Origin: Advenella sp. FME57
GTDB taxonomy: Bacteria; Pseudomonadota; Gammaproteobacteria; Burkholderiales; Burkholderiaceae_B
NCBI RefSeq assembly: GCF_014897675.1
Contig: NZ_JABUXU010000010.1
Coordinates: 1 to 64,000 of the forward strand
Length of the DNA stretch: 64,000 nucleotides
Direction of reading: 5' to 3'
Under the pieces are notes generated by a model. It was given only the letters and a program-made list of their open reading frames with translations, was not told where the DNA came from and searched no databases. The translations under genes were made by a program, and so were the position numbers. Of the stretch, positions 25,349-34,540 are shown one piece after another (the first letter of the stretch is position 1; each line of letters starts with the position of its first letter).

Positions 25349-26905
25349 ATGAATCCGTTTGACCACGTCGTTCCAATGCGAACAGAAGAACTGCACCATG
25401 TCCCCCCGGCGCAAAGCGCGCGCAACCGCTTTGCCGATGCCGCGATCCCGCAAAACCCGTGGATGGCTAAAAATGATTTCGGGAGTCCGCACCAGGATAG
25501 TTGGTGCTCCGAATCTGTGTCACTTGACGGGCCCGTTAGCGACAATCTTCTGCTTATCAAGCAGCGCAACCCGTTCGGATACACACCGAATATGGTTTGC
25601 AACAGCCAGAACCAAATGGTAGGCATCGCGCTGGATTATGCCTCATCCCAGTTTTGGGTGGTGGTGTTCGACGAGAACTGCAACCTTATTTCGGGCACGC
25701 CCGCAGGCAAGCGCACCAGCAACACCTTCGGCGGCGGCTATTTTTACCTGGATAATAACGACAACACGATTGTCGTACAGGAAAATCGGATCGTCAGCTA
25801 TCCGACAGCGAACGTGCAGCCAAAAGAAGGCGATATTTATGAACTTGAACCGAAGTGGGAGAGCCTCGACATCATTGAGTTGGTCACCGGTTCGGGGCAC
25901 GGTAATTCGCTTTACTCGGCACTTCCCGTTTGGGATCATAACCGTCCGAATCTTTACTGGTGTCTGATTGCCGGTAACTACGACTATGAGAACTATCCGG
26001 ACAGCACACTCAGGAATCAGGCATGGATGGCGGTTGTGGAAATCAATCCGAGCGACGGGAGCACAACGCTGATTAGCGCCGAGAGGCTGGAGAATCAGTG
26101 GAACAACAACACGTTCGCCGTTGATGCGAAGGGGGCTTATATTGTCACCAACGGTCTCGACAGTGAAGGCGCCTGCACCGAAGGCTATCTCTGGGCTTTT
26201 GGTCTGGAGGGGAACAACATCACCGTGCGCTGGAAGACGCTCTACAAGAACGCCGGTTATTTGAAACCGGGTCAGAAGAACATCGGTTCGGGAACCACGC
26301 CGACGCTCACCATACTGGAAGACGGCACTGAATTAGTGGGCATTACCGACAATGCCGATCCCCGCCTGAATGTGGTGGTCTGCAATCGCGCGGACGGGAG
26401 CATCATCTCCGAAACGCCGTGCTTTGCGACGATGAGAAGCGCCGACGAAGCCTCGCTGATTGGCGTGGGCGATAGCTTTGTGGTCGAAAACAATTTCGGC
26501 CACTACCCAACGTGGCCGTTCTCGCAGCTGGTTCCCAATGGGCCTGGCATGGCGCTGATCCGCATTAACCCCCAGAACGCCGAGCAGCCTGATGAACAGG
26601 TCTGGGAGCTGCCGGACATGCACTTTTACGCGATGAACATGCTCTGCCGCGGCAGCGGTATCATCTTCGCCCATACGTGTGACTGGTCCGATGACATCTC
26701 GTCCTCAAAGGGAGGGATGTATTACATCAGCGCGATCGACTCTTTTAACGGCAGGGTGATTTGGAATATCCCTCTGGGCAGGGGTGTTAACTATTGCCAC
26801 GAGTATGGCGGCATTTACTTTAACCGGAATGGTGATCTCTACATCGGTACCAATCGGTATCTGATCGCTATTAAGAATTTCCGACGCCTTGTCGAAAAGC
26901 CATAG
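25349..26905 (+). CDS. beta-propeller-like protein of unknown function
   Basis: ATG at 25349 follows GAGGAGC and gives 518 residues starting MNPFDHVVPMRTEELHHVPP. There is no signal peptide. The body is rich in Trp, Gly and Asp, with repeated blade-like strands (WTALYKNAG-type turns, YYISAIDSFNGRVIWNIPLG, NGDLYIGTNRYLIAI) that resemble PQQ-type propellers. It is convergent with the sulfatase gene at 27054. An unusually low content of recognisable motifs prevents a firmer call. Confidence 0.7.
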   Translation: MNPFDHVVPMRTEELHHVPPAQSARNRFADAAIPQNPWMAKNDFGSPHQDSWCSESVSLDGPVSDNLLLIKQRNPFGYTPNMVCNSQNQMVGIALDYASSQFWVVVFDENCNLISGTPAGKRTSNTFGGGYFYLDNNDNTIVVQENRIVSYPTANVQPKEGDIYELEPKWESLDIIELVTGSGHGNSLYSALPVWDHNRPNLYWCLIAGNYDYENYPDSTLRNQAWMAVVEINPSDGSTTLISAERLENQWNNNTFAVDAKGAYIVTNGLDSEGACTEGYLWAFGLEGNNITVRWKTLYKNAGYLKPGQKNIGSGTTPTLTILEDGTELVGITDNADPRLNVVVCNRADGSIISETPCFATMRSADEASLIGVGDSFVVENNFGHYPTWPFSQLVPNGPGMALIRINPQNAEQPDEQVWELPDMHFYAMNMLCRGSGIIFAHTCDWSDDISSSKGGMYYISAIDSFNGRVIWNIPLGRGVNYCHEYGGIYFNRNGDLYIGTNRYLIAIKNFRRLVEKP

Positions 26906-26920
26906 GAAAGCGCGACTGAA

Positions 26921-26961
26921 CCGGTGGGAATGATGGGGCGTTTTCTTGATCATTCCACCGG
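26921..26961. terminator. hairpin between convergent genes
   Basis: CCGGTGGGAATGAT pairs with ATCATTCCACCGG (one bulged G) around a 14-nt loop. It lies between the ends of two convergent genes, 15 bp after the first stop. There is no strong T-run, so it may be a roadblock-type or rho-assisted terminator. Confidence 0.6.
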
Positions 26962-27053
26962 AATTGCTCGAGGAGCCGCCCGCTGCTGACTGACTGTTCG
27001 GCTGTTCATGGCAGCGGGCTACAAAAGACCCCGCAATCGATATTACCGTTGCA

Positions 27054-28727
27054 TTAATCAGCCGCCTGCCCAGTCGGCCGTAGGCGTTTCTTGGCTCGCT
27101 GCTCCCGCATCACGGCCTGCAGCGCCTTGATCACGGAGTCAGATGCGGGTGTCTGGCCGCAGTTGCCGGCCAGGTTTGTGGTTTCCAGCGGGTCTTCGCT
27201 CAGGTTGTACAGCTCGAATTCGGCCGGGCCGCCTTCAGGCTGCGGGGTAATGCTTTGGTCCGGGTTGCTCGCCCCTCCCCAGAATTTCGGATTGCTATAG
27301 TAGTGCGAATATTTCCAAAGCTGTTTTTCGCCGCTATCATTTATTAAATGTGTGATAACGGTTTCCACATGGCTGGGCTCGGCAATTGGCGAATACGGGT
27401 TGCCACGTGGATTGACGTCGGTCAGGCCTTCGCTCACCTCGTCATCTGTCATGAAATAGAGCGCCTCGTCACTGCTGCCGCCGGTGCCGCTGCTGCTGAC
27501 CAGCTCGGAAAGATTTGCGCCAACCAGTGGATGGACTTCGGAATGGCTTGGTTTGAGTGCGTCGGCGGCTTCTTCCTGGTTGATGCCGGCCAGGCCCATG
27601 AGGGTGGGAAGGATGTCTACATGGCTGGTCAGGGCGTGACTGTTGTTCTGGCCGCTAAACAAGGTCGGATTGGATATGATGAACGGAATATGTAAGGATT
27701 CTTCGTAGGCGTTATACCATTTCTGGTGCATACCGCCATGCGCGCCCAGCATATCACCGTGGTCCGAGGTGTAAACGACGATGGTGTTCTCGAAAAACCG
27801 GCTGTTGCGCAGTCTCTGGTAAACCTTGAGAATTTCCTGATCGACCACGTACTGCAGATAGTAATACATCTGGAAATACTGCGGAATGGTCGGGTTGCGG
27901 AAGAACATTTCGCCGTACTTTTCGGCATAATCCTTCTGCGCCCGGGGCTTGGTGGACAGGTCCTCGCAGCGGGTTGGCGGCAGCGGCAGGTTCAGGTTCT
28001 TGATGAAATCCGGGAAATCATAGTTGTATTCGAAGCCCAGCAGCCACGGCGTGCCGAAAAATACGATGTCATGCGGGTTGGTGAACGAGGCAACCGTCAG
28101 CCAGGGTTGATTGCTGTCATCGTTTTCCAGCGTGTCCAGCAGGCCGACAATCTGATCGGCAAAGCCGGGATCGCGGTTGACGCCCGCGTTGGCTTTGGCC
28201 GAGCCATGCGGGTCGGGGCCGATCCAGCCGTCAAAACCATATTCATTCAGCTTATTCGCTGATTTATACAATTGCTCCGCACGTGTTATGGGTGTGCCGT
28301 CGTCTTTGGTACTCATCATGACATCGACACTGCCGGGCAGAATGATATCCGGGTGCGACAGATGCCATTTTCCGCGGTAAAAGGTGCGGTATCCTCCGGC
28401 GCGAAAATAGTCGCCCATGGTCGGCACGGTGTTTGGATCCAGATAGAGCATATTCGGGTCGTACCACTCTTTGGCCATGCCCGACGTTTGCGTGACGCCA
28501 TGCAGGGAAGGGTATTGGCCGGTGTAAATACTGGTCCGACTGGGGCTACAGGCGGTGCTGGCGGTGTAATGCCGGTGCATCTCCAGGCTGTTTTCGCGCA
28601 GCGCGGCAATGCCGTGCAGATACTCCTGGCGATATTGTCGAATACTCTCGTCTTCATATACTGGAGGGTAACGCTCTTCGTCCGTGGTGATAATCAAGAA
28701 ATTGAATTGCCCATTGTTCGCTGCCAT
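27054..28727 (-). CDS. type I sulfatase
   Basis: ATG at 28727, behind AGGAG, gives 557 residues starting MAANNGQFNFLIITTDEERY. A longer frame from 28829 has an implausible leader. The active-site motif is C60-S-P-S-R64, with Cys to be converted to formylglycine, followed by TSIYTGQYPSLHG. Metal ligands are visible in VVYTSDHGDMLGAHG. Without a signal peptide it should be cytoplasmic, like choline-sulfatase-type enzymes, so its substrate must be imported or made inside. Confidence 0.93.
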   Translation of the reverse strand: MAANNGQFNFLIITTDEERYPPVYEDESIRQYRQEYLHGIAALRENSLEMHRHYTASTACSPSRTSIYTGQYPSLHGVTQTSGMAKEWYDPNMLYLDPNTVPTMGDYFRAGGYRTFYRGKWHLSHPDIILPGSVDVMMSTKDDGTPITRAEQLYKSANKLNEYGFDGWIGPDPHGSAKANAGVNRDPGFADQIVGLLDTLENDDSNQPWLTVASFTNPHDIVFFGTPWLLGFEYNYDFPDFIKNLNLPLPPTRCEDLSTKPRAQKDYAEKYGEMFFRNPTIPQYFQMYYYLQYVVDQEILKVYQRLRNSRFFENTIVVYTSDHGDMLGAHGGMHQKWYNAYEESLHIPFIISNPTLFSGQNNSHALTSHVDILPTLMGLAGINQEEAADALKPSHSEVHPLVGANLSELVSSSGTGGSSDEALYFMTDDEVSEGLTDVNPRGNPYSPIAEPSHVETVITHLINDSGEKQLWKYSHYYSNPKFWGGASNPDQSITPQPEGGPAEFELYNLSEDPLETTNLAGNCGQTPASDSVIKALQAVMREQRAKKRLRPTGQAAD

Positions 28728-29402
28728 GACCAGGATCTCCTCAGTGTGCTGGTGGATGATAGGGGGTGTAACCTTGATGATTGCGTGGCGTGTGTTTGAA
28801 TAAAGCAGGGTATTGAGCGTACGAATCATTCATTATGTCGATCGGGGCGGTTTGCCCGGTGATTTTCTGAATGCAGTGGCGAGTGATGGTCTGTCGCGCG
28901 CAGTGGAGTGCGCGGATTAGCTTGATGAGGGTGATACAGCAGCTGGTCACAGTCGCGTAGAGAGCCACGCAAATAGCCACGTAAGGGCCATGACGGTCGT
29001 TCACCGTATAGCAATTGTGATTTGATTGGAGATTCCGCAGCTTGGTATTGGTCAGCATGGTTTCTGTACGTCCCCACTTCGAGTACCATGCTCACCAGAC
29101 CTGCAGATATTGACGATACCATTGGCTACGTTTTCTTAGTAGCATGGTAGGAAGGCTCTGGCATGGGAAGAGCCGATGGCGTCTATTATGCCATATGAAT
29201 TATGATGTCGCCGAATAAAAAGGAATGGTGAACTTCTTGCACGGCCTTCGCGATTGCATACGATTCGGTCAACTAAGGCTAACGTTTATTTCAAATCAAT
29301 GAAACGGATGAATGCCGGGACTAAACAGGATTTGCCGGCGCTTGTGTGTTGTGCTATCGCGTCGTTTGATGCGATCTGTTCGAGGTTTATTCAACAGTTG
29401 CG
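28728..29402. other. gene-poor stretch with an integrase scrap
   Basis: Apart from the integrase-like remnant at 28963-29058 I see no supported gene in this 675-bp interval. The frames that stay open on both strands look like random sequence. Confidence 0.5.
28963..29058 (-). pseudogene. N-terminal scrap of a phage/island integrase (arm-binding domain)
   Basis: From the ATG at 29058 the complement reads MLTNTKLRNLQSNHNCYTVN, then DRHGPYVAICV. This closely follows the start of P4-type tyrosine integrases (LTdtkiRnlkP...ykv.D..GLyv.V, DUF4102). After about 32 codons the similarity stops. It is probably what remains of an island integrase. Confidence 0.55.
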
Positions 29403-30065
29403 CTATTTAGTCAGGGCTGACTTCACTATACTCAAACCGATCAGCCCCAAGACTACGCCTGTGCATTTATCAATGTAGTAAGCCAGCTGGGAAAACCTGT
29501 TACGTACCTTGTTGGCGGACAATAAATAGATGACTGCGACATCCCAAATAAACACGACCGCGGTCATCCAGACACCCAGCACAACCTTGAAAATAAGACC
29601 AACATCTTTAGTTAACACAAGTGTGAATAAACTTATGTAGAACAACAGGTTTTTTGGATTCAAGACCCCTGACATAAATCCGGTAAAAAACTCTTTGGCC
29701 AAAGAAGAGTGCGTTACACCGGCACTCATATCGTCAATGGCTAACTGGCTATAGTCGCTCTTTTTTGCCTTCATTGCCATCACGGCCAGATAAATCAAGA
29801 ACAGGCCGCCAGAAATTTTCAAAGCGATCATGACAGGGACAGAAGCAGCAAGAATTGTCCCGACACCAAGCAGGCAAAGCGCGATATATAACGCATTTGC
29901 ACTTGCTATACCTGCTGCAATGCCAATCGAACTCTTTGTGCCATTTTTAATTGCACTTTTTACGACCAGGATAAAATCTGGCCCAGGGCTTAATAATGCC
30001 AAAAAATGCGCAATGGCGACTGTAAAAAATATACCAATTAAACCGATTTCCATATGTTGTGCCAT
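29403..30065 (-). CDS. LysE/RhtB-family amino-acid exporter
   Basis: The 220-residue protein has five or six hydrophobic helices and the family motif ALLSPGPDFILVVKSAIKNG, followed by GIAAGIASANALYIAL. It exports amino acids or analogues. The start may instead be the ATG at 30053, four codons in. The next gene upstream is a GNAT acetyltransferase in the same direction, 119 bp away. Confidence 0.92.
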   Translation of the reverse strand: MAQHMEIGLIGIFFTVAIAHFLALLSPGPDFILVVKSAIKNGTKSSIGIAAGIASANALYIALCLLGVGTILAASVPVMIALKISGGLFLIYLAVMAMKAKKSDYSQLAIDDMSAGVTHSSLAKEFFTGFMSGVLNPKNLLFYISLFTLVLTKDVGLIFKVVLGVWMTAVVFIWDVAVIYLLSANKVRNRFSQLAYYIDKCTGVVLGLIGLSIVKSALTK

Positions 30066-30184
30066 CTGGATATACCTATACGTCCAAAACGTTGGGCTTC
30101 GCTCTTAAGGACGAAGGCAAGCCGTTGTGTGTAAAAAAAACCGAAGTAAAAATAGGAAATTTTCGGCTTATCTGGGTACGATAT

Positions 30185-30640
30185 TTATAAATGTAGCGTC
30201 ATGAAGACACTATTCGGGTCTTCGACGTACTCACCAAAGGGACCACAATACGTGAAGCCGAAGCTTTCGTATAGCCTCCTGGCAGCGAGGAATTCTTCCA
30301 TTGTTCCAGTTTCAAGGCTTAATCGTTCGTATGCTCTTGATCTGGCAATTTCGATCACATGTGTAAGGATGGCTCGCCCTGCGCCTTTGCGACGAATCGC
30401 CTTGGGCGTACGCATGGACTTGACCTCGCCGTGTTTACTATCCAGTTCTTTTAGGGCGCCACAGCCAAGCAGTCGCGGACCGTCCCAAGCTGTCCAAAAT
30501 GTGATGTCTGGCTGCCGGAGTTTGTCAAGATCCAATGCGTGCACACTCTCTGGCGGTGAGAGTTCGTACATGCTCTGCAAGTGTTCGTTGAGAAGGGCGT
30601 GAGTCTCATCGCGTGAAAGGTCGTCGATCTCGATCCTCAT
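30185..30640 (-). CDS. GNAT-family N-acetyltransferase
   Basis: The 151-residue protein has the acetyl-CoA-binding region EVKSMRTPKAIRRKGAGRAI, then LTHVIEIARSRAYERLSLET and FYESFGFTYCGPF-like end (RLYESFGF). This matches the YafP/ElaA-like branch of GNAT enzymes. The acceptor is unknown. Confidence 0.9.
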   Translation of the reverse strand: MRIEIDDLSRDETHALLNEHLQSMYELSPPESVHALDLDKLRQPDITFWTAWDGPRLLGCGALKELDSKHGEVKSMRTPKAIRRKGAGRAILTHVIEIARSRAYERLSLETGTMEEFLAARRLYESFGFTYCGPFGEYVEDPNSVFMTLHL

Positions 30641-31211
30641 AGTGGCTTGTTCCGTACGAATAGCGCGCCGAAACTAACGGCGCTGTGAGCAATTGCGCGC
30701 TCGCTGATTTGCCAACCTCTGCATATTCACGGCAGATACATCGGGCAGTCATATTTCATTCAAGTATAGAAGCGGCGCGTTCCAAGAGAACAATTTTATT
30801 CGCTACTAGTTGTCGTTAAATCCAATAAATGAATGACACCAATAAAAAGTGTTGGTTACACAACGAATTTATAAAATTACATCTGACACAATAGTTCGGC
30901 AAAAGAATTCATAAAATCGTAATTAATTAAAAATCAAAAAATTATGTAACTAATTGCGTAGCTTGAATAACTCAATCTTCAATCTTCCGATATCTTTCCT
31001 ATAAACCCCGTCCAATCTGCCTTATGGCTCTTTTTTTATCACTACCAATATTCACCTGGAAATATGTATCATTATTTCAAATGAAATAAAAAATACAATT
31101 ACTTACTTGGTTGCGATATACAAACCTGGAGCAAGTAACATAAAGTCATCACAGGTGTATTAAGAAACACCTGCTAACCTTTTAATACCTACTAACCGAT
31201 TGGAGAAAATT
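30641..31211. other. long AT-rich leader region
   Basis: These 571 bases hold no ORF of note and are very AT-rich from about 30780 on. They end in the hairpin and ribosome site of the small peptide gene at 31212. Part of it is probably a long 5' untranslated region or an sRNA locus, but no specific RNA family was recognised. Confidence 0.5.
31152..31173 (+). promoter_or_regulatory. leader hairpin before the 32-residue peptide gene
   Basis: CAGGTGT and ACACCTG form a perfect 7-bp inverted repeat with an 8-nt loop, ending 38 bp before the ATG. It may be an operator or an RNA structure in the leader that tunes translation. Confidence 0.5.
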
Positions 31212-31310
31212 ATGGACCTGATTTCCGGCCTTCTTGATTCTATTTTTAGTATTTTAGACGGGCTCCCAATTATTGGGGATCTCTTAGGCAGTGGCGACAT
31301 TTTTGGGTAA
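31212..31310 (+). CDS. 32-residue acidic amphipathic peptide, unknown
   Basis: ATG at 31212 has GGAG 7 nt upstream. The frame runs 33 codons to a TAA, and a long hairpin follows 18 bp later, so it has its own translation and termination signals. The peptide begins MDLISGLLDSIFSILDGLP. It has no Lys or Arg and five Asp, four of them exactly seven residues apart (2, 9, 16, 23), with Leu, Ile and Phe between them: an acidic, amphipathic, helix-prone peptide reminiscent of secreted surfactant-type peptides. No export signal or maturation gene is adjacent. Family unknown. Confidence 0.6.
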   Translation: MDLISGLLDSIFSILDGLPIIGDLLGSGDIFG

Positions 31311-31327
31311 TGCTTTATAGATAGTTC

Positions 31328-31360
31328 TTGGTCGACCATAAATTATTTATGATCGACCAA
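31328..31360 (+). terminator. hairpin terminator behind the small peptide gene
   Basis: TTGGTCGACCATAAAT (31328-31343) pairs with ATTTATGATCGACCAA (31345-31360) with a single G-T wobble. The centre must open to form a loop. AATTTTCC follows a few bases later. Together with the ribosome site it supports a real transcription unit at 31212. Confidence 0.75.
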
Positions 31361-31426
31361 AGTCGAATTTTCCTCAGGCTATGATTCGGCACCCAGGATG
31401 GCCGTATAACAACCACAATGCCAGCG

Positions 31427-32002
31427 CTACCTTGGTATCAAGCCAGCAGACGAATAACCAACAATGAGTTGATCATACAAAGCGATATCAGAACGGCTCC
31501 TTGCTATAAGCTGTGCGCCTGCGACGGCTGCAAAAATAGCTTCTGCACGGACCTCACACTCCTTTTCGGGTATAGAGGCAGAAGAGAGCAGCATTCTTTT
31601 TAGCCAGGCAATATTTACGTCGGCGAATTTTCGTACCTCTTTCTTAATCTCGTGCGGAAGATCATCTGTTTCGGCTGCCATGAAACTACACAGGCAAATG
31701 CGATTGTCTCGCGTGAGCGCCTTTCGGAAAGTTTCAGAATATCTGTGCAGGCATTCAAGCGGACTATCGAGCGCTACCTCCATCGCATGCAGCGTCGCCT
31801 CGGAATCTTCCCAATAGCGTCTTGCCACCGCAGCACCAAGATCCGCTTTGCTGGCGTAATGATGATAGACGCTGGCCGCCTTGATCCCGACAGCGCTAGC
31901 CAGATCTCGAACATTCAATCCGTTATAGCCGTGCGCCTGCGCCATCTTGGTCGCCTCCAATAGGATTTTCTCCTTTGAACTACCTGCTGCTTCGCTCATC
32001 AC
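31427..32002 (-). CDS. TetR-family transcriptional regulator
   Basis: The 191-residue protein has the N-terminal HTH KILLEATKMAQAHGYNGLNV, then RDLASAVGIKAASVYHHYAS. The C-terminal domain ends CEVRAEAIFAAVAGAQLIAR. It is divergent from a glutathione transferase gene, and a 28-bp perfect palindrome lies between them. It is most likely an autoregulated repressor of that gene. Confidence 0.92.
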   Translation of the reverse strand: MMSEAAGSSKEKILLEATKMAQAHGYNGLNVRDLASAVGIKAASVYHHYASKADLGAAVARRYWEDSEATLHAMEVALDSPLECLHRYSETFRKALTRDNRICLCSFMAAETDDLPHEIKKEVRKFADVNIAWLKRMLLSSASIPEKECEVRAEAIFAAVAGAQLIARSRSDIALYDQLIVGYSSAGLIPR

Positions 32003-32053
32003 CTTAGCTCCGGCTAAAAAAACATTGACAGAGCGCAGTATAACGCAATACAG

Positions 32054-32081
32054 TTAATCTACCTAACGTTAGGTAGATTAA
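32054..32081. promoter_or_regulatory. 28-bp perfect palindrome, TetR operator
   Basis: The centre is CTACCTAACGTTAGGTAG, and the symmetry extends without mismatch to TTAAT...ATTAA on both sides. It lies 52 bp from the TetR start and 57 bp from the GST start. Position and symmetry fit a TetR dimer-pair operator. Confidence 0.85.
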
Positions 32082-32137
32082 TTAAATCCTTAACTAAATC
32101 CTTTCGTTGGCTTTTTCAACTTGTTCAGGAGTAGACA

Positions 32138-32824
32138 ATGACATCCGTCATTACAAACATTGATCCTAATAACCGTCCCGCCATGACGGTCTACGACTTC
32201 CCGGTCGGCCCCTATCCAACGAGAGTTAGAATCGCTATCGCAGAAAAGCAATTGCAACAGCGCGTTCGATTTGAGATGGTCGATCTGTACAAGGGCGAAC
32301 ACAAGAAACCAGAGTTCATCGAGCAGAAAAATTACTCGGGAACACTGCCAGTTCTCGAACTGGCGGACGGTACGCTTATTGCCGAATGCACGGCTATCAC
32401 CCAGTATCTGGATACGCTGGATGGCGCGCCTAGCCTTACGGGCACCACACCCCTGGAACAGGGGATCATACATATGATGAGCAAACGGGCCGAAATCGAA
32501 TTGCTTGATGCCATCAGTGTCTATTTCCACCATGGCACACCGGGCTTGGGACCATTGGTGGAGCTGTACCAGAATCAGGAATGGGGGCTGCGGCAGCGTG
32601 ATAAGGCGCTTCGCGGCATGCATTACTTTGATAAAGTGCTTCAGCAGCAACCCTATATTGCAGGCGAACAATTCTCGATGGTCGATATTACGGTCATTGG
32701 TGGTTTAGTATTTGCTGCTATTGTCAAGCTCGAGATCCCACCTGAATGTGGGGCCTTGCTCTCATGGTACGAACGGATGAAAATGCGCGACAGTGTGGCA
32801 AGCCAACCGGCGTTTTCCGGATAA
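32138..32824 (+). CDS. glutathione S-transferase family protein
   Basis: The 228-residue protein has an N-terminal thioredoxin-like domain (MTVYDFPVGPYPTRVRIAIA, SGTLPVLELADGTLIAECTA, then ITQYLD) and a C-terminal helical domain (EQFSMVDITVIGGLVFAAIV). The cis-Pro of LPVLE and the ECTAITQYL segment match the YfcG/YghU-like group. CAGGAG precedes the ATG. The TetR repressor next door suggests induction by an electrophile. Confidence 0.92.
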   Translation: MTSVITNIDPNNRPAMTVYDFPVGPYPTRVRIAIAEKQLQQRVRFEMVDLYKGEHKKPEFIEQKNYSGTLPVLELADGTLIAECTAITQYLDTLDGAPSLTGTTPLEQGIIHMMSKRAEIELLDAISVYFHHGTPGLGPLVELYQNQEWGLRQRDKALRGMHYFDKVLQQQPYIAGEQFSMVDITVIGGLVFAAIVKLEIPPECGALLSWYERMKMRDSVASQPAFSG

Positions 32825-33038
32825 ATGAGCCAGGACTGGGCGTTGCGAACCGCGATGATGAGTGACATAAAACACTTTTCAAGGATCTGAGCGCCCGTTT
32901 GCAGGCTTTGGCAGGATTCAACCACCCTCTTAGCGATCGCGTCACAGATCGGCAGACTTAGTGATCTGCGCCAGGACCATACTGAAAACGTTGCCCATCT
33001 TGTGCAAAACAGGGCATCGTCCTGGTAGCGGCCACGAT

Positions 33039-33944
33039 TCATACCAGATACGGCGTTAGCACACCTTCAATCCATTTCATGAATGCGCGGACCCGGCGCG
33101 ACAGATTGCTCCGGTGTGCTACTACGAGGGACACGGCAATTGCCCGGCGACGAAAATCGGGCATCACCTCCACAAGCGCACCACTGTCCAGATATTGACC
33201 AATTCCCAGGAGTGGCGCCTGAATCAGGCCAAGACCGGCCAGGGCAGCGGCTTCGTAGGTCTGCGCGTTATTGACATGTAGTGCGCCGGGCAATTGAAGC
33301 GTCGCGTAGCTGTCGCCGTCCTGATACTCCCACCCATAAGGCCTTGCGCCCTGCATCGTGGAAAAATGTATGGCCCGATGTTCCTGGCGCTTGAGGTCTT
33401 CCAGTGATCGAGGAACGCCATAGCGCGCCAGATAGGCGGGGCTGGCAGCGTTGATCATGCATAACTTGCCCAGTGGACGGGCAATCAGCGTCTCGTCTCG
33501 TATCGGACCAAGCCGCAATACACAGTCTAACCCCTCCTGAACCAGATCGACCTGCCGATCCGTACTCGACACCTCCAGCTCCAATTCGGGGTGAGCCGCC
33601 ATGAACTGTGGCAAAGCCGGCACGATCGTTGTACGCGCTATTTCGGTCGGAAGATCGACCCGTAAACGCCCGCGAAGCCCCTCGTGATCGCCTGCGAACA
33701 TCGAGTACAGGTCATCGACTTCGGCCAGCAGATCGCGGGCGCGTGCATGGAATGCGCGTCCGTCCTCGGTCAGCTGCACCCTGCGCGTCGTCCGGTGCAG
33801 GAGCCTGACACCAACCTGTTCCTCCAGCTTGCGCACCGCCGTTGAGGCCCGCCCCTTCTGGATGCCCAGGCGATCGGCGGCGTGGGTGAAACTGCCCATT
33901 TCCGCTATCGTGATGAAGATGAGGATGGGATTGAGATTTTGCAT
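33039..33944 (-). CDS. LysR-family transcriptional regulator
   Basis: The 301-residue protein starts MQNLNPILIFITIAEMGSFT with the HTH HAADRLGIQKGRASTAVRKL. The region after it (RTTRRVQLTEDGRAFHARAR) is typical of the DmlR-like group of LysR proteins. It is divergent from the small membrane gene at 34073 and the reductase at 34541, its likely targets. Confidence 0.93.
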   Translation of the reverse strand: MQNLNPILIFITIAEMGSFTHAADRLGIQKGRASTAVRKLEEQVGVRLLHRTTRRVQLTEDGRAFHARARDLLAEVDDLYSMFAGDHEGLRGRLRVDLPTEIARTTIVPALPQFMAAHPELELEVSSTDRQVDLVQEGLDCVLRLGPIRDETLIARPLGKLCMINAASPAYLARYGVPRSLEDLKRQEHRAIHFSTMQGARPYGWEYQDGDSYATLQLPGALHVNNAQTYEAAALAGLGLIQAPLLGIGQYLDSGALVEVMPDFRRRAIAVSLVVAHRSNLSRRVRAFMKWIEGVLTPYLV

Positions 33945-34072
33945 TTTGCGCCTCTATATTGTTCACCCTGAAGAGAACAGTAAGTTCAATTCCTGGGTGT
34001 TTATCATACCTAAGGTACACGGTAAGCTTCAGCAATTGGGATCCCCCAGCCGTATATTAAGGAGAATGGCAC

Positions 34073-34495
34073 GTGTCCGAAACGATGAAACTGCATCAGG
34101 CGCCTGAAACGATGATCCTGCCTCGCGCCCTGTGGGCCGGCCGGATCATAAGCACATTCGTCGTTCTTGCGCTGTTGGCAGACGGCCTCATTCAGCTTCT
34201 GGCGCCGGCGCAGATTGCAAACATGTTGCAGGAAACCGGGTTCGCGCTGGAGCTGACCCGTGTCGTGGGGCCGATCCTGCTTGCCTGTGCCATCCTTTAC
34301 GCCATTCCAGCCACCTCCGTTCTTGGCGCGATCCTGGTGACAGGTTTTCTGGGAGGCGCGATCTGCGCCCATGTCCGCGTTGGCGAGCTGGGCTCGCCAC
34401 CGGAAATCATTTGCCTGCTTCTGGGCGCGATGACATGGGCAGGCCTATACGCGCGCGATTCCCGTATCCGGGCGCTTCTGCCGCTCGTTCGTTAA
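34073..34495 (+). CDS. small integral membrane protein (DoxX-like)
   Basis: GTG at 34073 has AAGGAG 8 nt upstream and gives 140 residues with four membrane segments. The pattern FVVLALLADGLIQLLAPAQI, then GPILLACAILYAIPATSVLG and FLGGAICAHVRVGE is that of DoxX-like proteins. Family members are linked to redox or stress functions. It is followed after 45 bp by an NAD(P)-binding reductase. Confidence 0.85.
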   Translation: MSETMKLHQAPETMILPRALWAGRIISTFVVLALLADGLIQLLAPAQIANMLQETGFALELTRVVGPILLACAILYAIPATSVLGAILVTGFLGGAICAHVRVGELGSPPEIICLLLGAMTWAGLYARDSRIRALLPLVR

Positions 34496-34540
34496 TTCAA
34501 CCGGGGCAGTGCGTTGCCCCTTCATATCAGGAGTAAACAC

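Noticed and set aside
28741-29122. Two overlapping minus-strand frames of about 100 codons
   Set aside because: Only the first 32 codons of one resemble an integrase. The rest has no motif or consistent coding character, so no intact gene is claimed.
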